A DNA stretch of 64,000 nucleotides from JAFLCL01 sp039809495 (GCA_039809495.1 JBDHVC010000002.1:62001-126000); one strand, 5' to 3'. Shown: positions 47,086-56,367, numbered from the stretch's first letter. Notes: a model not told the origin generated them from the letters alone. Program-made: numbers and translations.

Positions 47086-48189
47086 ATGAGCGACGTCATG
47101 ATCGCTGCCCGTGGGCTCACGAAGCGCTACGGACCGCACCGAGCCCTCGACAAGGCCTCGTTCGAGGTGAAGAAGGGCGAGATCGTCGGCTTCCTCGGGC
47201 CCAACGGCGCCGGGAAGTCGACCACGATGAAGATCCTCACCTGCTACATCGCTCCGAGCGAGGGCACGGCGACGATCAAGGGGGCCGACATCTGGGACGA
47301 TCCGATCGCGGCGCGCGCGGCGATCGGCTACCTCCCGGAGAGCACGCCGCTCTACGGCGAGATGCTCGTCGCCGAGTACCTCGAATTCATGGGCGAGATG
47401 CGCGGGCTCGACCGCGACGGGCTGCGCAAGGCGATCCGCCGCGTCGTCGAGGAGTGCGGCATCGGCTCGTTCTACGCGCAGGAGATCCGCACGCTCTCGA
47501 AGGGGCAGAAGCAGCGGGTCGGCCTCGCCCAGGCGCTCATCCACGAGCCGCCGATCCTCATCCTCGACGAGCCGATGAGCGGCCTCGACCCCAACCAGGC
47601 GACCGAGATCCGCGAGCTCATCCGTCGCCTCGGCAAGGAGCGCACGGTCATCCTCTCGACGCACAACCTCTCCGAGGTGCGCCTCACCTGCCAGCGGGTG
47701 CTCATCATCTCGAAGGGCAAGCTCGTCGCCGACGACACCCCCGAGGCGCTCGCCGCGCGCGGTCGCACGCGCTACACGCTCGTCGTCAAGTCCGCGAAGA
47801 ACGCGCGCGACGCCTTCGCCCGGGTGAAGGGCGTCGACTCGGTGCGCGTGCGCGACGAGCGCGCGGGCGAGACGACGCTCGAGGTGCTGCCGACGTCGAA
47901 GGACGACCTGCGCGCGGCGCTCTTCCAGGCGGCCGTCGAGGCGAAGCTCACGCTCCTCGAGCTCGAGCGTCGATCGGAGAACCTCGAGGTGATCTTCCGC
48001 GAGCTCACCGTCGACGCGGGCGCAGCCGACGCCGACGAGGCGCGCGACGAGGACGACGACGCGAGCCGGGCGAGGGGCGAGGAGGACGACGAGAGAGAGG
48101 AGGAGCGGGAGGAGCGCGCGGGCGAGCCGTCCGGGGCCTCCGACGACGAGGCGGAGGGCGCGAAGCCGAGCGCCGAGGAGGAGGAGTGA
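47086..48189 (+). CDS. GldA-like ABC transporter ATP-binding protein with acidic C-terminal tail
   Basis: 367 aa. Walker A G-P-N-G-A-G-K-S-T near residue 40, Q-loop region G-Y-L-P-E-S, signature L-S-K-G-Q-K-Q-R-V near 140, Walker B I-L-I-L-D-E-P and the switch His in S-T-H-N-L. The order ATPase, membrane protein, GldG-like protein matches the gliding-type (GldAFG) exporters; in myxobacteria such loci are common and not proven motility genes. Residues about 310-367 form an extremely acidic Glu/Asp/Arg tail that is unusual for the family and might bind partners. The start ATG has GGAGAG 5 bp upstream. The stop TGA overlaps the next start by one base. Confidence 0.93.
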   Translation: MSDVMIAARGLTKRYGPHRALDKASFEVKKGEIVGFLGPNGAGKSTTMKILTCYIAPSEGTATIKGADIWDDPIAARAAIGYLPESTPLYGEMLVAEYLEFMGEMRGLDRDGLRKAIRRVVEECGIGSFYAQEIRTLSKGQKQRVGLAQALIHEPPILILDEPMSGLDPNQATEIRELIRRLGKERTVILSTHNLSEVRLTCQRVLIISKGKLVADDTPEALAARGRTRYTLVVKSAKNARDAFARVKGVDSVRVRDERAGETTLEVLPTSKDDLRAALFQAAVEAKLTLLELERRSENLEVIFRELTVDAGAADADEARDEDDDASRARGEEDDEREEEREERAGEPSGASDDEAEGAKPSAEEEE

Positions 48190-48902
48190 TGCGAAACACG
48201 ATCACGATCGCGTCGCGCCAGTTCCGGAGCTACTTCAACGGTCCGGTCGCCTACGTCGTGCTCTGCGTGCTGCTCGGCGTCATCGGCGTCTTCTTCTGGC
48301 CGCCCTTCTTTCTCGCGGGGCGCGCCTCCGTGCGCCAGATGTTCACGCTCGTCGCGTACGCCGTCACCTTCGCGGGGCCCGCGCTGACGATGGGCTTGCT
48401 CGCCGAAGAGAAGCGCAGCGGCACGCTCGAGCTGCTCATCACGATGCCGGTCCGCGAGGCCGAGGTCATCGTGGGCAAGTTCCTCGCGGCGCTCGGCCTC
48501 TGGGCGGTGGGGCTGCTCGCCTCGCTCCCCATCCCGCTCGCGGTGGCGTCCCTCGGCAACCTCGACTGGGGGCCCGTGTGGGCGGGCTACTTCGGGGTGT
48601 TCTTGCTGGGCAGCGCGGTGCTCGCGATCGGCCTCGCGTTCTCGAGCTTCACCGACAACCAGATCGTCGCCTTCTTCCTGACGCTCACGACCGCCTTCGT
48701 GCTGGTCCTCCTGCTCGGGTGGATGACGCCGTTCTTCGGCGGGAGCGTCGCGACGATCGCCGACTTCCTCTCGTTCATGTCGCACCTCGAGAGCCTCGCG
48801 CGAGGCGTCATCGACACCCGCGACGTCATCTATTTCCTCTCGGTCACCGGGTTCGCGCTGATGGTCGCGTTCCGTGCGCTCGAGAGTCGGCGCTGGAGCT
48901 GA
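48189..48902 (+). CDS. ABC-2-type permease, GldF-like
   Basis: 237 aa, six membrane helices: about 20-40, 55-75, 100-125, 135-160, 165-190 and near the end. Inward-facing segments include E-E-K-R-S-G-T-L-E-L-L-I-T-M-P-V, the family motif of ABC-2 permeases between helices 2 and 3. It lies in the inner membrane and pairs with the ATPase just upstream (1-bp overlap). GldF-like proteins export or remodel an unknown envelope substrate. Confidence 0.92.
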   Translation: MRNTITIASRQFRSYFNGPVAYVVLCVLLGVIGVFFWPPFFLAGRASVRQMFTLVAYAVTFAGPALTMGLLAEEKRSGTLELLITMPVREAEVIVGKFLAALGLWAVGLLASLPIPLAVASLGNLDWGPVWAGYFGVFLLGSAVLAIGLAFSSFTDNQIVAFFLTLTTAFVLVLLLGWMTPFFGGSVATIADFLSFMSHLESLARGVIDTRDVIYFLSVTGFALMVAFRALESRRWS

Positions 48903-48909
48903 GGCGAGC

Positions 48910-50673
48910 ATGGCATCCGATCCCAAGTCCACGAAGTCGAGCGCGCCGGAGGCCTCGAAGGCGGGGCGCCAGAGGGCGGAGTCCCTCGGCTTCCTCCTCA
49001 TCACGGCGGGCGTCCTCGTCGCGCTGAACGTGCTCGGCGTGTTCTTCTTCCTGCGCGTCGACACGACGCACAACCGCGCGTACTCGCTGTCCGAGGGCTC
49101 GCGCCGCGTCGTGCGCGAGCTCGACGAGACGCTGACGATCACGGCCTACTTCTCGGCGAACCTCCCGCCGCCGTTCAACACGACGGAGCGCTACGTCCGC
49201 GACATGCTCGCCGAGTACCAGGCCGCGGGCGGCCGCCACGTCGTCGTGCGCTTCGTCAGCCCGGACACGGACGACGAGCGATCGGAGGCGAACGATCGCG
49301 GCGTCCAGCTCGTCCAGCACCAGAACATCGACCGCAACGCGGTGAGCGTGGTCGAGGGCTACCGCGGCATCGTCTTCGAGTACCTCGGCGAGCGGCAGGT
49401 CATCCCCGTCGTCCAGCCCGACACGCAGGGGCTCGAGTACGAGATCACGATGGCCATCAAGCGCCTGACGTCCGAGCGCCTGCCCATCGGCGTGCTCTCG
49501 GGCCACGAGGGGCCGACGCCGTCGCAGGGGCTCTCGACGCTCCAGCGGATGCTGCCGCTCTATACGCTGCGCGAGGTCGACGCGAACGCCGAGATCGACC
49601 ACGCGCTCCGCGCGCTCCTCATCGTCGACCCGCGCACGGAGATCACCGAGGCCGAGCTGCGGCGCATCAACCAATACGTGATGAACGGCGGCTCGCTCGG
49701 CGTCTTCGGGGGCTCGATGAAGGTGGACCTGTCCGAGGCGCCGAACCTCAGCGCCACGCCGACCGGCTCGAACCTCGACCACCTCCTCTCGCCCTGGGGC
49801 GTCACGCTCGGAGAGAACATCGTCGCCGACGCGCGCTGCGGGCGCGTGCCGCTCCGGACCGCGTTCGGGCAGATCCCCGTGCTCTACCCGCCCGCGCCCA
49901 TCGTGACGTTCACGCGTGAGCAGGCGGAGCACCCGGTCCTCTTCCGCCTGAACTCGACGCCGCTCTTCTTCGCCTCCGCGATCCAGACGACGGACGCGTT
50001 CGGCGAGAACCACGGGCGGGTCCTCATGCAGAGCTCCGACGGGGAGAACTCGTGGCTGCTCACCGGGGCCAGCGTCGACCTGTCGATCCGCGATCCGCGC
50101 GAGTGGGTGCGCACGATGGGCGGCGCGGCTGGGCCTCACACGCTCGGCGTCGCGATCGAGGCGCAGCTCCCGAGCGCTTTCCCCGACGCGGGGAGCTCCG
50201 GGATCGAGGCGCCCGCGCGGTCGGTGACGTCGGACGACGACGACCACGACGCGGTGCGGGTGCTCGTCGTCGGGACCGCGACCCCGCTCCGTGACGAGTT
50301 CCTGCCGCAGGCCGACCAGGCCTCTCAGGCCGACCTCGCCGCGGCGATGGCGCTCGCGCTCAACGCCGTCGACTGGCTCGCGCAGGACTCGGACCTCATC
50401 GCGATCCGCGCGAAGTCGGTCGACGAGCCGCCGCTCGAGGTGCCGCAGTCGATCCAGGACGCGACACAGGCGGTCCTCGAGACGGCCGAGACGGGCGACG
50501 AGGCGGCGACGAACGAGGCGCTCCAGCGCAGGCAGGCGGCGCTCGAGCGGGAGAACGCGCGCAAGGATTGGTACCAGTGGGGGCTCGGGATCGGATTGCC
50601 GCTCTTGGTGATCGTCTTCGGCCTCGTCCGCTGGCGCATGCGCATGAACGCGCGCGCGAATCTCAAGCCCTGA
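48910..50673 (+). CDS. GldG-like ABC auxiliary protein
   Basis: 587 aa from ATG 48910 (GAGGCGAGC just upstream). There is a membrane helix at about 30-50, then a large periplasmic region, and a second helix near the C-terminus (W-G-L-G-I-G-L-P-L-L-V-I-V-F-G). The segment S-L-S-E-G-S-R-R-V-V-R-E-L-D-E-T-L-T-I-T-A-Y-F-S is the classic GldG / ABC_transp_aux start. Later G-V-L-S-G-H-E-G-P and N-G-G-S-L-G-V-F-G-G match the same family. It is 7 bp after the permease stop and belongs to the same transporter complex. DUF4340 follows. Confidence 0.92.
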   Translation: MASDPKSTKSSAPEASKAGRQRAESLGFLLITAGVLVALNVLGVFFFLRVDTTHNRAYSLSEGSRRVVRELDETLTITAYFSANLPPPFNTTERYVRDMLAEYQAAGGRHVVVRFVSPDTDDERSEANDRGVQLVQHQNIDRNAVSVVEGYRGIVFEYLGERQVIPVVQPDTQGLEYEITMAIKRLTSERLPIGVLSGHEGPTPSQGLSTLQRMLPLYTLREVDANAEIDHALRALLIVDPRTEITEAELRRINQYVMNGGSLGVFGGSMKVDLSEAPNLSATPTGSNLDHLLSPWGVTLGENIVADARCGRVPLRTAFGQIPVLYPPAPIVTFTREQAEHPVLFRLNSTPLFFASAIQTTDAFGENHGRVLMQSSDGENSWLLTGASVDLSIRDPREWVRTMGGAAGPHTLGVAIEAQLPSAFPDAGSSGIEAPARSVTSDDDDHDAVRVLVVGTATPLRDEFLPQADQASQADLAAAMALALNAVDWLAQDSDLIAIRAKSVDEPPLEVPQSIQDATQAVLETAETGDEAATNEALQRRQAALERENARKDWYQWGLGIGLPLLVIVFGLVRWRMRMNARANLKP

Positions 50674-50688
50674 AGGTGCGAGGCGCTC

Positions 50689-51933
50689 ATGGACTGGCAG
50701 AAGAATCGATTGACGATCGGGCTCGTCGCGTTCCTGATCGTCGGCGGGCTGGCGATCTGGGCCGTTCGGACGAAGACGGGTGACACGCCCTCCACCGATC
50801 AGCCGACGATCGACGGTTTCCCGAGCGGGATCGAGCGTGACGCGATCACCTCGATCGAGATCACGCGTCCGAACGAGGATCCGGTCCGGCTCGAGCGCGG
50901 GGAGCACGGCTGGCGGCTCAGCGCGCCCGTCGAGGCGCGCGCCGATCAGACCTCGGTCGACAGCGCGCTCGACAAGCTCGCCGAGCTGACGCTCGAGAGC
51001 GTCGCCGCGCGCTCGGCGACCCACCACGAGGCGCTCGAGGTCGATGCCGCGCACGGCATCCACGTCATCGCGCGCGGGGGGGAGCGAGAGCTCGCCAACG
51101 TCTGGATCGGCGCGAGCCGCAGCGGCAACACCGCCGTGCGGCTCGACGGACAGGACGCCGTCGGGATGGTCGATGGCTCGATCCGCTTCGCGTTCAACCG
51201 CGAGGTGAAGGACTGGCGCGACCGCACGATGCTTGACGTCGAGCCCGATCAGGTCCGCGAGGTCGCGTGGGTCGGCCCGAACGGATCGTTCCAGTTCACG
51301 CGACCGAGCACCGCGGCGGCGGCGGGTGAGGGGGCGGCCGCCGAGGGTGAGGGGCACGCGGCGGAAGGTCACGAGGGCGAAGGCCCCGCGGCGCCGACGC
51401 TCGGCGACTGGACGATGACCGCGATCTCCTTCGTCCCGCCCGTCGAGGCGCCGGACGGCGGGGTGGCGCCGCCGCCCGGACCGGCCCTGACGACGATCGA
51501 GAATTTCCAGCCCAGCAAGGTCCGCACGATGGTCTCGACGCTCGCGCACCTGCGCGCGGCGGACTTCGCCGGGGCACGCGTCACGGCGGAGGAGGCCGGC
51601 TTCACCGACGCCTCCGCCCGCGTCACGCTCACGCTCGCCGACGGCTCGAGCCATACGCTCCGGCTCGGCGGCGCCGTCCCGGGATCGAGCGATCAATTCT
51701 ACGCACGACGCGATGGCGACGAGACGATCTTCGTGGTCTCGCGCTATCACTCCGCCCGGATCAGCCCGACCGCCGCCGACTTCGCACCCTCGACGACGAC
51801 GACGAGCGAGACGCCGCCGCCGAGCGAGGGGGCCGAGCTCGATCCGAGCGCGCTCGGCGGGCAGCTCCCGCCGGAGCTCATGCGGCAGCTCCAGCAGCAG
51901 CTCCAGCAGCGCGGCATCCAGGCGCCGCACTGA
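50689..51933 (+). CDS. DUF4340 domain protein of the Gld-type ABC locus
   Basis: 414 aa with an N-terminal helix (L-T-I-G-L-V-A-F-L-I-V-G-G-L-A-I-W-A) and a periplasmic domain. Early on I-T-S-I-E-I-T-R-P-N-E-D-P and the following G-W-R-L-S-A-P-V-E-A-R-A-D fit DUF4340, which is usually the last gene of GldAFG-type loci. A repeat-like Gly/Glu/His/Ala insert at about 205-235 is rich in E-G-E-G-H-A. The C-terminal end is Gln-rich. It is 15 bp downstream of the GldG-like gene and probably part of the complex. No known enzymatic role. Confidence 0.85.
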   Translation: MDWQKNRLTIGLVAFLIVGGLAIWAVRTKTGDTPSTDQPTIDGFPSGIERDAITSIEITRPNEDPVRLERGEHGWRLSAPVEARADQTSVDSALDKLAELTLESVAARSATHHEALEVDAAHGIHVIARGGERELANVWIGASRSGNTAVRLDGQDAVGMVDGSIRFAFNREVKDWRDRTMLDVEPDQVREVAWVGPNGSFQFTRPSTAAAAGEGAAAEGEGHAAEGHEGEGPAAPTLGDWTMTAISFVPPVEAPDGGVAPPPGPALTTIENFQPSKVRTMVSTLAHLRAADFAGARVTAEEAGFTDASARVTLTLADGSSHTLRLGGAVPGSSDQFYARRDGDETIFVVSRYHSARISPTAADFAPSTTTTSETPPPSEGAELDPSALGGQLPPELMRQLQQQLQQRGIQAPH

Positions 51934-52042
51934 CCGCCCCCGCTCGGCGCGATCCGTCGAACGGAGGTTCGCTGGCTCGGCGTGAGGTTCCCGCCGAGCG
52001 TCGCGCGCCGAGCCGAGACGATCCGATCGTCGGGCTTGTCGG

Positions 52043-52061
52043 GGAGCGAAAAATTCGCTCC
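52043..52061. promoter_or_regulatory. Perfect inverted repeat directly upstream of the S9 peptidase start
   Basis: GGAGCGAA-AAA-TTCGCTCC is a perfect 8-bp palindrome with a 3-nt centre, ending 10 bp before the ATG at 52072. A hairpin here would cover the ribosome-binding region and could block initiation; alternatively it is an operator. The rest of 51934-52071 shows nothing else. Confidence 0.5.
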
Positions 52062-52071
52062 TCTACCGAGC

Positions 52072-54333
52072 ATGTCGAAGCAGGCCTTCCTCGGCGTCGC
52101 GGCGCTCGCGCTGCTCGGTGCGTGCGGCGGAGCCCTCGACGCGCGCGCGCCGCACGAGCCGGGAGGGCCGAGCGAGCTCGAGCGGCTCAACGCGCGGGCG
52201 CGTGAGGGCGCGACGAGCGAGACGATCTTCGGCGTCGAGGTCCAGGATCCTTACGCGACGCTCGAGCGCGAGGGGCCGATCACCGACGCGTGGATCGCCT
52301 GGCAGAGCGAGCGCACCGCGCGGACGCTGCGCGCCTGGGAGCACGCGGGGACGCGTGAGCGGCTGCGCGAGGTCCTCCAGATCGGCTCGATCAACGGCGC
52401 GAGCACGCGAGGAGGCCTCGTCTTCTACACGCGCCGCGACGGGGATCGCGAGCAGCCGGCGCTCTACGTCCGAGCCCTCGGCGCCTCCGGCGATCAGGCG
52501 ACGAGCGAGCGGCTGCTCGTCGATCCGACCGCGCGTGATGGCGCGAGCGCGAGCGACCGCGCGGCCCTCGACTGGTACTTCGCGTCGCCGCGAGGGCGCT
52601 ACGTCGCCTACGGCGTCTCGCGAAATGGCGACGAGCGCTCGACGCTCCACGTCGTCGAGGTCGCGACGGGGAGGGTGCTCGACGACGCGATCGAGCACAC
52701 GAAGTGGACGGATGTCTCGTGGCTCGACGACGAGACGGGCTTCTACTACCGGCGCTACCCGAGCGAGGGCGAGCGCGACTGGGATCCCGAGCGCGCCGAC
52801 GCCTACGCCCCCAAGCTCTTCTTTCATCGCCTCGGGGCGAGCGCGGGCGACGACGTGCTCGTGTACGCGCCCTCCGATCCGACGTACTTCGCCACGGCGG
52901 CCGTCTCCGACGACGATCGCTATGTGATCATCGGCGTGTCGCGAGGGTGGTCCGAGAGCGACGTCTTCGCGTTCGATCGAGGGGCGTCGCCGAGCGAGCG
53001 CGTCTTCGCTCCCGACGCCGCCCACCCGCTCGTCGCGGTGCGGAGCGGGCGAGCGCACCTCTACGACGCTCGCGTCGATCGCGGCCGTCTCCTCTTGTTC
53101 ACGAACGAAGGCGCGCCGAGGTATCGGATCCTCGCCGCGCCGATCGAGCGCGCGCTCTCGAGCGACGCGACGCCCGACGACGCGTTCACCGAGCTGGTCC
53201 CCGAGAGCGACGCGACCCTCGATGGCTACGCGATCCTCGCGGACCGGCTCGTGGTCCACGAGCTCGTCGACGTCCACTCGGTTCTCCGTGAGGTCAGCCT
53301 CGACGGTCGGCCGCTGCGCGAGGTGCCGCTCCCGTCGCGCGGCGAGGTCTCGAGCTTCGCGGGAGACCGAGCGTCCGACACGCTCGTCGTCGCGTTCTCG
53401 AGCTTCGTCCAGGCGCCCACCCTGCTCGGCATGAGGGGCGGCGAGGCGGCGCTCCGAACGCTCGCGAGCGTCGAGTCGCCGATCGACGCCTCGGACCTCG
53501 AGATGACCTTCGCGCGTGTCCCATCACGAGACGGGACGCTCATCCCGGTGACGCTCGTCCATCGCCGCGACGTCACGCCGAACGGCGACCGTCCGGTGCT
53601 GCTCTACGGGTACGGCGGCTTCAACGTGTCGATCCTCCCGAGCTTCACGCGGCACCCGCTCTACTGGGTCGCCGAGGGTGGGCTCTACGCGGTCGCGAAC
53701 CTGCGCGGGGGTGGCGAATTCGGCGAAGCCTGGCATCGCGCCGGCAACCTCGAGAACAAGGAGCGGGTGTTCGAGGACATGGAGGCGGCGATCCGGTGGC
53801 TGGGCGGCGAGAGCGGCTGGTCTCGGCCAGCGCGCGTCGGCATCATGGGCGGCTCGAACGGCGGGCTCCTGATGGGCGCGATGATCACGCGGGCCCCCGA
53901 GACCTTCCGCGCGGCCGCGAGCTACGTCGGGCTCTACGACATGGTGCGCTACCACCTCTTTCCGCCGGCGGAGATCTGGGTCACCGAGTACGGCAGCGCG
54001 CGCGACGAGGCCCAATTCCGCTGGCTCCTCGGCTACTCGCCTTACCACCGCGTGCGCGACGGGCAGCCGATGCCGGACGTGCTCATCGAGACGGCCGATC
54101 ACGACACGCGCGTCTACTGGGGGCACTCCACGAAATTCGCGGCGCGGCTCCAGGAGGCGACGGGGCAGGGCGATCCCAACGTCTGGTTCTTTCGCGAGGC
54201 GGACGCGGGGCATGGCGCCGGCACCCCGCTCTCGACGCTCGTCGAGCGGTACACGCGCATGTACGCGTTCCTCGAGCACGCGCTCGGGGTGGAGCGCGTG
54301 GCGGCGGACGAGCAGGTGTCGAGTGCGCCCTAG
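52072..54333 (+). CDS. Prolyl oligopeptidase-family serine peptidase, lipoprotein
   Basis: 753 aa. Signal peptide M-S-K-Q-A-F-L-G-V-A-A-L-A-L-L-G-A-C with Cys18, so it is membrane-anchored. An N-terminal helical start (D-P-Y-A-T-L-E-R) leads into a beta-propeller (about 110-450), and the alpha/beta-hydrolase domain ends the chain. Catalytic elements: G-G-S-N-G-G-L-L (Ser), E-T-A-D-H-D-T-R-V (Asp), A-D-A-G-H-G-A-G-T (His), in the order of S9A enzymes. The length matches family members (700-750 aa). It cleaves after proline in short peptides; here the site is the periplasm or outside surface. ATG 52072. The next gene is 30 bp downstream on the same strand. Confidence 0.94.
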   Translation: MSKQAFLGVAALALLGACGGALDARAPHEPGGPSELERLNARAREGATSETIFGVEVQDPYATLEREGPITDAWIAWQSERTARTLRAWEHAGTRERLREVLQIGSINGASTRGGLVFYTRRDGDREQPALYVRALGASGDQATSERLLVDPTARDGASASDRAALDWYFASPRGRYVAYGVSRNGDERSTLHVVEVATGRVLDDAIEHTKWTDVSWLDDETGFYYRRYPSEGERDWDPERADAYAPKLFFHRLGASAGDDVLVYAPSDPTYFATAAVSDDDRYVIIGVSRGWSESDVFAFDRGASPSERVFAPDAAHPLVAVRSGRAHLYDARVDRGRLLLFTNEGAPRYRILAAPIERALSSDATPDDAFTELVPESDATLDGYAILADRLVVHELVDVHSVLREVSLDGRPLREVPLPSRGEVSSFAGDRASDTLVVAFSSFVQAPTLLGMRGGEAALRTLASVESPIDASDLEMTFARVPSRDGTLIPVTLVHRRDVTPNGDRPVLLYGYGGFNVSILPSFTRHPLYWVAEGGLYAVANLRGGGEFGEAWHRAGNLENKERVFEDMEAAIRWLGGESGWSRPARVGIMGGSNGGLLMGAMITRAPETFRAAASYVGLYDMVRYHLFPPAEIWVTEYGSARDEAQFRWLLGYSPYHRVRDGQPMPDVLIETADHDTRVYWGHSTKFAARLQEATGQGDPNVWFFREADAGHGAGTPLSTLVERYTRMYAFLEHALGVERVAADEQVSSAP

Positions 54334-54363
54334 TCGTGATACGTTCGGCCGGGACGAGGGGCG

Positions 54364-55320
54364 ATGAGCAAGCGCGGACCGAGGGAAGATCAGACGCTGC
54401 GGCTCGGCATATCGCCGGGGCATCTCACGCCGCCAGGCGGCCTCGAGCGCAAGAGCGCCCACCTCCTCGTGATCGCGGGGCCCGGGACGGGGCAGGCCTT
54501 CGGGCTCGTGGACGGCGCCCTCGTCGGGCGAGGCGAGTGCCAGGTCCGCATCGAGAGCGACGACGTCTCGCGGACGCACGCGCGGTTCCACCGTGTCGAG
54601 GGTCGCTGGCACGTCGGCGATCTCGGCTCGATGAACGGCACGTTCGTCAACGGCGCGCCCGTGCTCGGCGAGGTGCCGCTCTCGGAGGGCGACAAGATCC
54701 AGATCGGCTCGACGATCCTCCGCTTCGCGATCTTCGACGACCTCGACGCGAGCTTCCAGGCGCGGATGTACGAGTCGACGCTGCGCGATCCCCTCACCCG
54801 CACGTTCAACCGCAAGTACCTCGAGGAGCGCATCGACAGCGAGTTCGCGTTCGCGGTGCGTCACGACACCCCGCTCACGCTGATCATCTTCGACATCGAT
54901 CACTTCAAGGCGATCAACGATCGCTTCGGGCACCTCGCGGGCGACGCGATGCTCGTCCAGCTCGCGAACCGCGTGCTCGCGTTGATCCGCGCCGAGGACG
55001 TGCTCGCGCGCCTCGGAGGTGAGGAATTTGCCGTCCTCTCGCGTGGGACCACCCGCGAGGGGGCGAGGGTGTTCGCCGAGCGACTACGCGCGGCCGTGGA
55101 GCGGAGCGGCTTCGTCTTCGAGCCGCCGATGGGGAGCGAAGAGGCGAGCGACGCACCCTCCCCGGTGCGGAGCATCCCGATGACGGTCAGCGTGGGGGCG
55201 GCGACGATGCCCGATCCGGAGATCGGACAGCCCCTCCAGCTCGTCGCGTTCGCGGACGACGCGCTCTACCGCGCGAAGCGCGACGGGCGTAACCGATCGC
55301 GCATCCACGGGCTCCGCTGA
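54364..55320 (+). CDS. FHA-GGDEF diguanylate cyclase
   Basis: 318 aa. Residues about 45-125 form an FHA domain: V-G-R-G-E-C-Q-V-R-I, then D-D-V-S-R-T-H-A-R-F and N-G-T-F-V-N-G, which bind phosphothreonine. The GGDEF domain (about 140-318) has G-G-E-E-F, with the I-site R-A-E-D exactly five residues upstream, so product feedback by c-di-GMP is expected. D-I-D-H-F-K-A-I-N-D holds the metal site. An insertion of about 20 residues rich in Glu/Ser/Pro sits before the last strand. It is cytoplasmic with no membrane helix. FHA coupling implies it reads a Ser/Thr-kinase signal. TCGTGATACG upstream (54334-54345) resembles other -10-like elements here. Confidence 0.95.
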   Translation: MSKRGPREDQTLRLGISPGHLTPPGGLERKSAHLLVIAGPGTGQAFGLVDGALVGRGECQVRIESDDVSRTHARFHRVEGRWHVGDLGSMNGTFVNGAPVLGEVPLSEGDKIQIGSTILRFAIFDDLDASFQARMYESTLRDPLTRTFNRKYLEERIDSEFAFAVRHDTPLTLIIFDIDHFKAINDRFGHLAGDAMLVQLANRVLALIRAEDVLARLGGEEFAVLSRGTTREGARVFAERLRAAVERSGFVFEPPMGSEEASDAPSPVRSIPMTVSVGAATMPDPEIGQPLQLVAFADDALYRAKRDGRNRSRIHGLR

Positions 55321-55412
55321 TCGGCCGAGCGCTCGTCGCCTCGCCCTCGACGGGGCTCGGGCGCTCACGTCCGCGCTGCGACGCCCGCCACCGTGGACCT
55401 CGACCTCGCGCG

Positions 55413-55442
55413 CCTCGACAGCGTGGGCCTCGACAGCGTGGG
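55413..55442. repeat. Two 15-bp direct repeats CCTCGACAGCGTGGG
   Basis: Two exact copies followed by a partial third (CCTCGAC) in the 177-bp gap between the diguanylate cyclase and the convergent outer-membrane gene. No promoter or terminator is obvious in this gap. Confidence 0.85.
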
Positions 55443-55497
55443 CCTCGACGAGGAACGGCGCGAGTCGGCTCGACGGATCCGCGACGGCCCCACGCCG

Positions 55498-56367
55498 TCA
55501 GAGGTGGACGCCGAGCGTGACGAGGCCCTTCATCTGGAGGCCGAGGGCGTCGCCGTCACGCGCGGGGCACACGTCCGTCGGGCTCATGCACGCGGCGCTC
55601 GGATCACGCTGCCGCGTCATGTTGAGGATGTCGAGGCCGAAGCCCGCGCCGAGCGCGAGCCAGTCCGTGAGGAAGACGTCGAGGCCGACGCCGCCCTGGA
55701 AGACCCAGCCGTAGGTCGTCGTCTGCGCCGCGGCGACGCCGGAGCCGTAGTTGGCGTCGCCCTGCCAGCCGTAGCCGAAGCCCGCGCGGATCCACGGCTC
55801 GACGACGGGGATCGGGAATCGCAGCGTGACCTCGGCGCCGAGCGTCCCCACCTCGAAGGTGTCGTAGAGCGCGAAGCTCGCGCGCGCGCCGAGCGTGAAC
55901 CAGAAGAGCCGGACGCCGAGCCCCGCGCCGATGACGGGGCCGGTGCCGTAGGCCTCGCTGAAGACGGACGCGCCGCCGGCGACGTCGGCGAAATTCCGGT
56001 TCTGGAACTGGACGAGGTTGACGTTGGAGATGCCCGCCGAGGCTTCGATCCACAGGATCCCGTGATCGGCCTCGTCGGACCCCGATTGAGGAGGCGTCGC
56101 CGCGGGTGGGGCGGCCGCGGCGTCGGGGGCGAGCGCGCTCTGCGCCGAGGTGGCTCGTGCCCTCGGGGGCTCCGCGGCCTGGGGCGCAGCGCCCGAGCGC
56201 GTGGTCGTCGCCGACGTCGTGTGGGCCGCCCCCGGCGTCGTCGTGACGCCGCCTTGCGCCGCGCCACCCTCCGCGTCTTGGGCGCGCGCCGCCTGCGCGT
56301 GAAGCGCGAGCCCGAGCGCGGCGGCGAGGGCGAGCCGCGGCCCGAGCGTGCGTGACGCGCGCCTCAC
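55498..56367 (-). CDS. Outer-membrane beta-barrel protein (OmpA/OmpW-like size)
   Basis: 289 aa from GTG 56367, coupled to yacG by a GTGA overlap. The signal peptide (L-G-L-A-L-H-A-Q-A-A-R-A-Q) is followed by about 70 residues of Ala/Thr/Pro linker. Then come some eight amphipathic strands with glycine turns (I-G-A-G-L-G-V-R-L-F-W-F-T-L-G, F-G-L-D-I-L-N), ending V-T-L-G-V-H-L. A Cys pair (A-A-C-M-S, V-C-P) lies in a loop. It is likely a small non-porin barrel in the outer membrane. No specific family can be named. The gap to the convergent GGDEF gene is 177 bp. Confidence 0.7.
   Translation of the reverse strand: MRRASRTLGPRLALAAALGLALHAQAARAQDAEGGAAQGGVTTTPGAAHTTSATTTRSGAAPQAAEPPRARATSAQSALAPDAAAAPPAATPPQSGSDEADHGILWIEASAGISNVNLVQFQNRNFADVAGGASVFSEAYGTGPVIGAGLGVRLFWFTLGARASFALYDTFEVGTLGAEVTLRFPIPVVEPWIRAGFGYGWQGDANYGSGVAAAQTTTYGWVFQGGVGLDVFLTDWLALGAGFGLDILNMTRQRDPSAACMSPTDVCPARDGDALGLQMKGLVTLGVHL

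Noticed and set aside
55393..56355. Plus-strand frame of 320 codons after the GGDEF gene
   Set aside because: It runs antisense through the outer-membrane gene, which has a signal peptide and strand pattern; only the short direct repeat at its start is of note.
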